From NCBI GenBank assembly GCA_022821685.1, contig JAJEDD010000013.1, positions 1 to 39,006 on the forward strand: DNA of 39,006 bases, in the 5' to 3' direction. Position numbers and translations under genes: made by a program. This stretch comes from Acidimicrobiia bacterium. Its GTDB lineage: Bacteria > Actinomycetota > Acidimicrobiia > Acidimicrobiales > Aldehydirespiratoraceae. Every line of letters starts with the position of its first letter. Position 1 is the stretch's first letter. The notes beneath the pieces were generated by a model. That model ran no database searches, was not told the origin of the DNA, and saw only the letters and a program-made list of their open reading frames with translations. Below are positions 32,255-39,006 of this stretch, in pieces.

Positions 32255-33784
32255 ATGCTGGGTTCGGCCTCGGCGCTGCTCGTCGCCTTCGAGCGGCCCC
32301 CGATCGACTGGCACGCGGTCGCGCCCGAGCTCACCCTGCTCGGCTTCGGGGCCCTGCTGACGCTGGTGGACATCTTCTGGCTGGAACGGGGCCGGGCCGT
32401 GGTGTCGGCGCTGGCGTCGTTCGGGCTGCTGGCCTCGATGGTGCCGGTGCTGACGCTGGCATGGGACGGCACCGACCGCTCCACCTTCTGGGGCGCCTAT
32501 GTGGTCGACGACTACTCGCTGGTGATGAAGGCCGTGTTCCTGCTGGCCGGCTACGTGGTGGTGCTGCTGTCCACCAACTACATCGCCGAGGGCGACTACT
32601 GGGAGAACGAGTACTACCAGATGCTGCTCTCCGCGGTGCTGGGCATGGTGGTGATGGCCTCGGCCCGCGACCTGATCACCATCTTCGTGGCCCTGGAACT
32701 GCTGTCGATCCCGGCCTACCTGATGGCGACCTGGCGCAAACGCGACCTGCGCAGCAATGAGGCCGGGCTCAAGTACTACCTGATGGGGGTGTTCGCCTCC
32801 GCGGTGCTGCTGTACGGCATGTCGCTGCTGTACGGCGCGACCGGCTCGACCATGCTGGCCGACATCGACGCGGCGGTCTCGGGGGCCGGGGCGCCGCTGG
32901 CGGTGGTCACCCTGGGGGTGATCTTCGTGGTGGTGGGCTTCGGGTTCAAGGTGTCGGCCTTCCCGTTCCACACCTGGGCGCCCGACACCTACGAGGGCGC
33001 GCCCACCCCGGTCACCGCCTTCTTGTCGGTGGCCTCGAAGGCGGCCGGGTTCGTGGCCCTGCTGTCGCTGGTGTTCGTGGGCTTCTGGGGCCGAGCCGAC
33101 GTGTACCAGCCGCTGATGTGGGCGCTGGCCGCGGCGTCGATGTTCGGCGGCAACCTGATGGCGCTGCGCCAGACGAACCTGGTGCGGCTGCTGGCCTATT
33201 CGGGGGTGGCCCAGGCCGGCTACATGCTGGCGCCGCTGGCGGTGGCGGGCGAGTCGCTGGCCACCGCCGACGACGCCCTGTCTTCGGTGGTGACCTATCT
33301 GGCCATCTATGCGGCCATGAACCTGGGGGCCTTCGCGGTGGTGATCGCCGTGGCCCGCCGCACCGCCTCAGCCGAGATCGACGCCTACAAGGGACTGTTC
33401 CGCTACTCGCCGGGCCTGGCCGTGGCCATGACGATCTTCCTGATGGCGCTGGCCGGCATCCCGCCGCTGGGCGGCTGGTTTGCCAAGTTCGAGATCGTGC
33501 TGGCCCTGATCTCGCCGGGAACGGCCTGGGGCGTGGCCCTGGGCGTGATCGTGGCGATCAACTCGGTGATCGCGCTCTACTACTACGCCCGCATCGCCTC
33601 CCACATGTGGGTGGAGGCCCCGCCCGAGTCGGCGGAGTTCGACACCACGGCCCCGATCAGGACCCCTGCCTCGGTGACGGCCGCCCTGGTCCTGACCGGC
33701 GCAGCCACCCTGGCCTTCGGCATCCTCCCCCAATGGGTGGGCCACTTCACCGACGTAACCCTGATCGCCACCCTTGTCGGCTAG
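32255..33784 (+). CDS. nuoN: NADH-quinone oxidoreductase subunit N (second operon)
   Basis: 509-residue antiporter-like subunit with TIFVALELLSIPAYLMA (conserved glutamate), GLKYYLMGVFASAVLLYG, GFKVSAFPFHTWAPDTYEG, GAPTPVTAFLSVASK and RLLAYSGVAQAGYM. Last gene of the second operon. Its end (HFTDVTLIATLVG and stop) is matched by a diverged copy at 34453-34495 beyond the vapBC pair, which suggests that the present end was brought in with that insertion. Confidence 0.95.
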   Translation: MLGSASALLVAFERPPIDWHAVAPELTLLGFGALLTLVDIFWLERGRAVVSALASFGLLASMVPVLTLAWDGTDRSTFWGAYVVDDYSLVMKAVFLLAGYVVVLLSTNYIAEGDYWENEYYQMLLSAVLGMVVMASARDLITIFVALELLSIPAYLMATWRKRDLRSNEAGLKYYLMGVFASAVLLYGMSLLYGATGSTMLADIDAAVSGAGAPLAVVTLGVIFVVVGFGFKVSAFPFHTWAPDTYEGAPTPVTAFLSVASKAAGFVALLSLVFVGFWGRADVYQPLMWALAAASMFGGNLMALRQTNLVRLLAYSGVAQAGYMLAPLAVAGESLATADDALSSVVTYLAIYAAMNLGAFAVVIAVARRTASAEIDAYKGLFRYSPGLAVAMTIFLMALAGIPPLGGWFAKFEIVLALISPGTAWGVALGVIVAINSVIALYYYARIASHMWVEAPPESAEFDTTAPIRTPASVTAALVLTGAATLAFGILPQWVGHFTDVTLIATLVG

Positions 33785-33806
33785 CCACCCGCGCTCGATC
33801 TGTTCT

Positions 33807-34208
33807 TCAGCTGGAGGGTCGGGCTTCGACTAGTCCGGCGGCGGCGAAGTCTCCGTCGAAGGCCAGGGCCTCGACGATGCGCTCGCGGCGCATGATCTCG
33901 AAACTGGTTGCGTCGACGTAGGAGTAGGACCGCTCGTCGTGGCGGCTCAGCCATTGCCAGGCTCGCTCATCGATGGCCTCATCCACGACCGCGACCGACA
34001 CCCGGGAGGAGCTGGCCAGCACGGAGAGAAAGTGCATCGCGGCATCGTGGCCGGATCGCCTCCGCAGCCAGGTCCAGGTCTCGCCCATCACGAGGTTGGA
34101 TGTCCGCACGGGGCCTCGGTCCTGCCTCCACAGCGCCGCCGCGTCGCGGTGGCGGCGGTCGCGGGCCACTTGGAGGGCGATCCAGAACGAGGTATCGGCG
34201 AATCTCAT
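33807..34208 (-). CDS. VapC-like PIN-domain toxin
   Basis: 133-residue PIN-domain RNase. The acidic metal-binding residues are visible at D5 (FADTSFW), E43 (VMGETWTW), D99 (SYVDATSFEIM) and D118 (LAFDGDF). The family cleaves specific tRNAs or rRNA and is held inactive by its partner. The ATG at 34208 overlaps the stop of the antitoxin gene (ATGA), giving a coupled antitoxin-toxin operon on the - strand. It ends 22 nt from the nuoN stop, convergent with the nuo operon. Confidence 0.85.
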   Translation of the reverse strand: MRFADTSFWIALQVARDRRHRDAAALWRQDRGPVRTSNLVMGETWTWLRRRSGHDAAMHFLSVLASSSRVSVAVVDEAIDERAWQWLSRHDERSYSYVDATSFEIMRRERIVEALAFDGDFAAAGLVEARPSS

Positions 34209-34429
34209 CTGTCGAGCCCGTAAACCACCGAGTCGATATCGTCGTCCGGCTCGATGTCGAGGCTTCCGATCAGCGCGTCCACAGGATCCTGCCGATCGTC
34301 CAGACAGGACGCGAGCGAGGCCCGCACAGCCCCTCGCACCAGCGCAGACCGAGACGTGCCCTGTCTGGCCGCCTGGGCTGTGAGGGCATCGTCGACTTCA
34401 TCATCCAGATATAGCTGTATACGCCGCAT
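34205..34429 (-). CDS. VapB-like ribbon-helix-helix antitoxin
   Basis: 74-residue protein with an N-terminal ribbon-helix-helix (RRIQLYLDDEVDDALTAQA, then TSRSALVRGAVRASL) and an acidic C-terminal tail (LDIEPDDDIDSVVYGLD) that would wrap the toxin. The start at 34429 is chosen because the strand of the RHH fold begins there; the frame is open to 34507, but that extra part has no fold features and would cross the likely operator. It overlaps vapC by 4 nt. Confidence 0.82.
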   Translation of the reverse strand: MRRIQLYLDDEVDDALTAQAARQGTSRSALVRGAVRASLASCLDDRQDPVDALIGSLDIEPDDDIDSVVYGLDR

Positions 34430-34447
34430 AAATGCAGCATACGCTGC
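34426..34447 (-). promoter_or_regulatory. operator candidate at the vapB start
   Basis: Two inverted repeats overlap here: GCATAAATGC (34426-34435) and GCAGCATACGCTGC (34434-34447, arms GCAG/CTGC). This local AT-rich dip directly at the antitoxin start is where RHH antitoxins usually bind to autoregulate. Confidence 0.35.
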
Positions 34448-34452
34448 GCAGT

Positions 34453-34495
34453 CCACTTCACCGGCGTGAGCCTGATGGCAGCCCTTGTCGGCTGA
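34453..34495 (+). pseudogene. displaced copy of the nuoN 3' end
   Basis: These 43 bases match 33742-33784, the last 14 codons of nuoN, at about 35 positions. In frame they read HFTGVSLMAALVG and stop; NuoN ends HFTDVTLIATLVG and stop. The changes are mostly protein-conservative, as expected for a once-functional gene end. The copy lies just beyond the antisense vapBC cassette, with no start codon or other nuoN sequence upstream. Confidence 0.8.
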
Positions 34496-34513
34496 CGGGT
34501 GGAGCAATAGAAT
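34485..34513 (+). promoter_or_regulatory. promoter of the subtilase gene
   Basis: TTGTCG (34485-34490) and TAGAAT (34508-34513) are spaced 17 bp apart, a good sigma-70-type match. Transcription would start near 34520, leaving a leader of about 40 nt. The -35 element lies inside the displaced nuoN end. Confidence 0.5.
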
Positions 34514-34560
34514 CGCTCCGGCCTATTGCCCTCAGTCACTAGCATCGGGTGTCGGAACGT

Positions 34561-37500
34561 ATGGCTGATCGACTCGCTCAATGCCTGCCCCAACGGTCGC
34601 TCCGCCGAAGGGCGGGCGCGACTGCCTTGACCGCGGTTCTCGCCGTTGCCGTGCTGGGAGCCGGCATGTCGACAACCGCTGGAGCGCAGACCCAGCGCCA
34701 GGATCCTTCGACACCGTCGAACGGCCAAGAGCTCGGAGTCGATGAGGGTTTGCTGGACGCCCCTCTGGGTTCGGGCGCTGCGCTCGACCCGGGAGCCGGT
34801 GGCGCATCAGCGACAACCGAGGTGGCGTACCCCAATCTCGGCTCGCAGCTCTCCGATCTGGCGGTGGCGGCCACCGCCGACGACGGCGCCTCCAGCGGGC
34901 TCTCCGGCGCGGCCGCGTCGCCGAGCCTTGCCGACGACACCAACGCCACATCGAGCGGTGCCCTGCTGCTCGCCATTCAACTCGACGACGACCGAGACGC
35001 GGTTCTCGACTTCCTGGAACAGAACGGAGTCACCCCCGCGAACGTGGTCGGCGACTACCTCGAGGTGTACGTGCCGCCCGATCTGCTGGCACCGCTGTCG
35101 CAGCAGACCGGAGTGTCGCGGGTGCGCGCCATGCCGCAGGCGTTCAAGGAACGAGGCCCGGTGCTCACCAAGGGCGTCGCACTTCACGGCGCCAATGTGT
35201 GGCACCGCAGCGGCTTCACCGGAGACGGCGTGAAGGTCGGCGTCATCGACATTCCCACCACCACAACCAGCAAGGACGGCTTCACCGGCTTGCAGGCCTC
35301 GCTGGGCACCGAGTTGCCTTCAACTGTCGTGGGGCGCTGCTACACCGATGTGGGCAAGCCCACCAGCGCTCTGGCCAACTGCGACACCAGGGGCGGCGAC
35401 AACCACGGCACTCGGGTTGCCGAGACGCTCATGGACGTTGCACCCGACGCCGCCTTGTACATCTCCAACCCGAGCAGTTACGCCGACCTCCACAGCGCGG
35501 TCGTGTGGATGCACGGCCAAGGCGTGAAGGTGATAGTCCAGTCGATCTCGCATGCGTTTCACGGCTCGGCCGACGGCACCTCACCCATCAATCCGAGTCC
35601 GCTGAACACGGCCAAATGGGCTGCCGACAACGGCATCGTGTGGGTCAACTCGGCCGGCAACCAAGCCCGTGATGCGTGGCTGGGCTCGTTCAACGACTCC
35701 GACAACGACAACATCCACGAGTGGACCAGCAACGGCAGCACGGTCGACGAGGCCCAGAGGTTCGATCTGAACGAGGGCGCCAAATTGTCGCTGTTCTTGC
35801 GCTGGGACGACACATGGGGCGGCGCCTCGAAGGACCTCGACATCGAGGTCAGTTACTCGGCTACCCCCGGCGGGGCGCAGACCGTGGTCGGCGGCAGCTA
35901 CGACGTTCAGAACGGCGGCGGCGCACACTACCCCTACGAGAGCATCAGCCTGTCGGTTTCGACGGCGGGGCACTACCGGATATATGTGAAGAAGAAGGCA
36001 TCCAGCAGCGCTCCCTCGTGGGTGCAGATCATGATGTTCAACAGCAGTGCCGGCTCGCTCGACCACTACACGACGAGCGGCAGCATGACCAGTCCGGGTG
36101 ACAGCGCGCATCCGGCAGTGCTGGCGGTCGGCGCCGCTAGCGATCACAACACGTCCAACGTCAGGCATTACAGCAGCCGGGGTCCCACGCCCGACGGCCG
36201 CACCAAGCCCGACATCGTCGGCGTCGACTGCGGCGCCACCAGCCTTCACCGCCTCTGCGGGACGAGCCAGGCCGCACCGCATGTGGCGGGCCTCGCTGCG
36301 CTGGTGCTCCACCGCAATCCGACCTTCACCCCCACACAGGTTGCGAGCTATCTCGAGAACAACGCAGCCGATCGGGGCGCCGCAGGCGCCGACAACACCT
36401 GGGGGCACGGCTTGGCCTTCCTGCCGCCCGACGGACTCGACGACTGCCAGACAGCACTCCCCACGGGCGGGAACATCTACGGGCGTCTGACTGCTTCCTG
36501 CCGGTCGCGGTACTACACCTTCACCCTGGATGACTCACAAGCGTCGCGGACTGTGACGATCGACCTGAAACGGACAGGACCGGCTTCTGATCGGAATTTT
36601 CTCGTTTCTGACCCGTATCTCGTCCTGCGGAGCGGGGCACACCCCCGTGCCGGAGCGGCCTTGCGACAAAACGAGGACAGCGGCCCCATCACGAACGACG
36701 CAAGAATCAGCCAGGCCCTGGGTCCCGGCCAGTACACGATCGAGGCAACCACCCTGGACCATAAGCGGACCTGGGACCATGCATTCCTTGCCCGACCCCT
36801 CAGCCGATACGGCGGCAGAGGCTTAGAGTTCACCTTGAGCGTCGCGGGCGTGCCAGCGCAGGCTACGGTCCAACCGAAGCCCGAAGTGAGCATTGCGGCC
36901 GGCCCCGGCGTCACCGAAGGCACCGACACAACGTTCACAGTGTCGGCGAGTCCGGCGCCGTCGTCCGCGTTGACCGTGTCGCTGACGGTATCGCAGACCG
37001 GCGATTTCAGTGCGGGGACAGGCTCGCGCCAGGTCACGGTCCCCACCTCCGGCAGCGCGACATACACGGTCGCCACCATCAACGACCGCACCGATGAGGC
37101 CGACGGCTCGGTAAGCGTCGCCATCAACAGCGGAGCCGAGTACACGGTGTCGTCGACGGCCGCTTCGGCGACTGTCGCGGTGTCAGACGACGACGATCCG
37201 CCGGTGGTGGATGATGCTTGTAAGTCGACGCTGTCGAGCGATGGCAGCATCGACGGCGAGTGGACCTCTGTGTGTGCGTCGGTGGATCGGGCAGGGCGCC
37301 ACGCGCGCTTCTACACGTTCTCGCTGGCCAGTCAGAGCACGGTGACGATCGATCTCGAGTCGTCGGTGGACACGTACCTGTACTTGCGTTCCGGCAAGGA
37401 CAAGCATTCCGGGGATGCTCTGCAGTACGACGACGACGGCGGCACCGGGCGCAACTCGCGAATCGTCGAGACACTGCAGGCTGGGGACTACACGATTGAG

Positions 37501-39006
37501 GCGACCACCTACCACGGCTCAAGGGCGGGCTCTTTCAAGTTGACGGTCGCCGGCCTGCCCACCGCTCAGGCGGTCGAGCCGGTGGTGAGCATCACCGCGG
37601 GTTCCGATGTGACCGAGGGCGGTGACGCGGTGTTCACTGTCACTGCGGATCCGGCGCCGTCGGCGGCGTTGTCGGTGGATGTGACGGTGGCGCAAAGCGG
37701 CGATTTCGGAGCGTCCACGGGCTCGCGCCAGGTGACGGTCCCCACATCCGGGTCGGGTTCGCTGACAGTGTCCACCACCAATGACGACGCTGATGAGTCT
37801 GACGGCTCGGTGACAGCGACAGTCGATGACGGCTCCGGCTACACGGCTTCGCCCACAGCCAGTTCGGCGACGGTGGCAGTAGCCGACAACGACGATCCGC
37901 CGGTGGTGGTTGATGCTTGTATGTCGACGCTGTCGAGTGACGGTAGCGTCGACGGCGAGTGGACCGCGGCGTGTGCGTCGGTGGATCGGTCAGGCCGTCA
38001 CGCGCGCTTCTACATGTTCTCGCTGGCCAGCCAGCGCACGGTGACGATCGATCTGGAGTCGTCGGTGGACACTTACTTGGCCTTGCGTTCCGGCAAGGAC
38101 AAGAAGTCCGGGGATGCTCTGCAGTACGACGACGACGGCGGCCGCGGCTACAACTCGCGAATCGTCGAAACAGTGCAGGCGGGAGACTACACGATTGAGG
38201 CGACCACCTATGCCAGATCGAGGACAGGGTCGTTCAAGTTGACGGTCGCCGGTTTGCCTGCTGCTCAGGCGGTCGAGCCGGAAGTCAGCATCACGGCCGG
38301 TTCTGGTGTCAGTGAGGGCGGTGACGCGGTGTTCACCGTGACCGCGGATCCGGTGCCGTCGGCGGCGTTGTCGGTGGATGTGACGGTGGCGCAGTCCGGC
38401 GATTTCGGCGTGTCCACGGGGCCGCGCCAGGTGACGGTTTCGACGTCTGGCACTGCCACGCTGTCAGTCTCGACTGCTAACGACGGCACCGACGAGGCCG
38501 ACGGTTCGGTGACGGTGACCGTCGATGGCGGCCCGGGCTACTCCGTGTCGTCGGTGGCGGGCTCCGCGTCGGTGGCGGTGGCCGATGATGATGATCCGCC
38601 GCCGCCGGTGTGCACGGTTCAGTTGCCGTCGGATGCGGTGACGGTGGCGGAAGTGACGGGCTGGCGTGACGCTCACGATCATGACAGCGCGCATGTGCTG
38701 CGCTGGAATCGGGTGCTGGCCGCGTTGGGCGTGGATACTGGCGAGACGACGATGACTGTGGCGGAGTCGCGCAGCAACGAGGGCCAGTTCATGGCGAGCC
38801 GCTGGGACCGCGTCACGCGGACCCTCGAAGCGCACGCCCAGTGCAACAACCCGTCACCGCCGGCGCCGCCTCCGCCTCCGGTGGTCGAGCCCGACGTGAG
38901 CATCGCTGCGGGCAGCGGCGTGACCGAGGGCGGCGACGCGGTGTTCACCGTCACGGCAAGCCCGGCGCCGTCGGCTGCGTTGACAGTGGACGTGACGGTC
39001 ACCCAG
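34561..39006 (+). CDS. secreted subtilisin-like serine protease with PPC and Calx-beta repeats (3'-partial)
   Basis: The frame is open to the window edge (1482 codons and continuing). Residues 1-42 are a Sec signal peptide (RRR, TALTAVLAVAVLGAG, then AGA). Residues 134-195 resemble a pro-domain. The S8 catalytic set is visible: Asp230 (VGVID), His282 (NHGTRVAE), the oxyanion Asn367 (NSAGN) and Ser569 (GTSQAAPHVAG), with a beta-rich insertion of about 180 residues between Asn and Ser. PPC-like domains lie at about 627-770, 885-1000 and 1118-1235, alternating with Calx-beta domains at about 773-878, 1007-1112, 1240-1345 and from 1443. A WRDAHDHDSAHVLRWNRVLA module and a proline linker lie at 1353-1440. 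The ATG at 34561 is assumed; an in-frame GTG at 34549 is possible. Likely exported and cell-surface or extracellular. Confidence 0.88.
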   Translation, partial: MADRLAQCLPQRSLRRRAGATALTAVLAVAVLGAGMSTTAGAQTQRQDPSTPSNGQELGVDEGLLDAPLGSGAALDPGAGGASATTEVAYPNLGSQLSDLAVAATADDGASSGLSGAAASPSLADDTNATSSGALLLAIQLDDDRDAVLDFLEQNGVTPANVVGDYLEVYVPPDLLAPLSQQTGVSRVRAMPQAFKERGPVLTKGVALHGANVWHRSGFTGDGVKVGVIDIPTTTTSKDGFTGLQASLGTELPSTVVGRCYTDVGKPTSALANCDTRGGDNHGTRVAETLMDVAPDAALYISNPSSYADLHSAVVWMHGQGVKVIVQSISHAFHGSADGTSPINPSPLNTAKWAADNGIVWVNSAGNQARDAWLGSFNDSDNDNIHEWTSNGSTVDEAQRFDLNEGAKLSLFLRWDDTWGGASKDLDIEVSYSATPGGAQTVVGGSYDVQNGGGAHYPYESISLSVSTAGHYRIYVKKKASSSAPSWVQIMMFNSSAGSLDHYTTSGSMTSPGDSAHPAVLAVGAASDHNTSNVRHYSSRGPTPDGRTKPDIVGVDCGATSLHRLCGTSQAAPHVAGLAALVLHRNPTFTPTQVASYLENNAADRGAAGADNTWGHGLAFLPPDGLDDCQTALPTGGNIYGRLTASCRSRYYTFTLDDSQASRTVTIDLKRTGPASDRNFLVSDPYLVLRSGAHPRAGAALRQNEDSGPITNDARISQALGPGQYTIEATTLDHKRTWDHAFLARPLSRYGGRGLEFTLSVAGVPAQATVQPKPEVSIAAGPGVTEGTDTTFTVSASPAPSSALTVSLTVSQTGDFSAGTGSRQVTVPTSGSATYTVATINDRTDEADGSVSVAINSGAEYTVSSTAASATVAVSDDDDPPVVDDACKSTLSSDGSIDGEWTSVCASVDRAGRHARFYTFSLASQSTVTIDLESSVDTYLYLRSGKDKHSGDALQYDDDGGTGRNSRIVETLQAGDYTIEATTYHGSRAGSFKLTVAGLPTAQAVEPVVSITAGSDVTEGGDAVFTVTADPAPSAALSVDVTVAQSGDFGASTGSRQVTVPTSGSGSLTVSTTNDDADESDGSVTATVDDGSGYTASPTASSATVAVADNDDPPVVVDACMSTLSSDGSVDGEWTAACASVDRSGRHARFYMFSLASQRTVTIDLESSVDTYLALRSGKDKKSGDALQYDDDGGRGYNSRIVETVQAGDYTIEATTYARSRTGSFKLTVAGLPAAQAVEPEVSITAGSGVSEGGDAVFTVTADPVPSAALSVDVTVAQSGDFGVSTGPRQVTVSTSGTATLSVSTANDGTDEADGSVTVTVDGGPGYSVSSVAGSASVAVADDDDPPPPVCTVQLPSDAVTVAEVTGWRDAHDHDSAHVLRWNRVLAALGVDTGETTMTVAESRSNEGQFMASRWDRVTRTLEAHAQCNNPSPPAPPPPPVVEPDVSIAAGSGVTEGGDAVFTVTASPAPSAALTVDVTVTQ
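37192..38589 (+). repeat. 699-bp tandem duplication of a PPC plus Calx-beta unit
   Basis: The segment starting GACGATCCGCCGGTGGTGG at 37192 recurs at 37891 with high identity over its length. The period is 699 bp (233 codons), so the frame is kept. Each unit encodes one PPC-like domain (DACxSTLSSDGS start, with two cysteines) and one Calx-beta domain (SITAGS, GGDAVFTVTADP). The first PPC/Calx-beta pair upstream is more diverged. Confidence 0.85.

Overview
The window is about 39 kb of very GC-rich DNA with GTG/TTG starts, tightly overlapping genes and actinobacterial-type proteins. It looks like an Actinomycetota chromosome. Acidimicrobiia is my best guess from the complex I gene order, the HigBA/VapBC types and the Calx-beta/PPC secreted protease, but this is inference because no rRNA or marker gene is present.

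Region 1 (414-16267, + strand) is a complete 14-gene NADH:quinone oxidoreductase operon, nuoABCDEFGHIJKLMN, preceded by a partial hypothetical membrane protein. Region 2 (16268-23154) is an accessory interval. It holds a zeta-type P-loop kinase with a small partner gene, a HigB/HigA-like toxin-antitoxin pair on the - strand, an unidentified 453-residue protein, a CPA2 cation/proton antiporter with CBS domains (- strand), a STAS anti-sigma-factor antagonist and a small membrane protein. Region 3 (23155-33784, + strand) is a second, divergent complex I operon with 11 genes, nuoABCDHIJKLMN. It has no nuoE, nuoF or nuoG. Region 4 (33785-39006) holds a VapB/VapC-like pair (- strand) and a secreted subtilisin-like protease with repeated PPC and Calx-beta domains that runs off the right edge.

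The first operon encodes an enzyme that can oxidise NADH (EFG module), pass electrons through Fe-S clusters in G, I and B to a quinone at B/D/H, and pump protons through L, M and N. The second encodes only the quinone-reducing and pumping arms, so it needs another electron donor or must borrow EFG. Its NuoH has also lost charged residues that are normally conserved.

Two unexpected patterns recur. (1) Nearly every gap of more than 10 nt between nuo genes is spanned by a short open frame of 10-29 codons. It usually starts on or beside the upstream stop codon and ends on or beside the downstream start codon, as if ribosomes were handed across. (2) Several junctions carry a diverged second copy of the adjoining gene's end. 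In the clearest case, a 43-nt copy of the nuoN 3' end lies on the far side of the inserted vapBC cassette; a weaker case flanks the higBA cassette. This suggests insertions that replace a gene end and leave the displaced old end behind.
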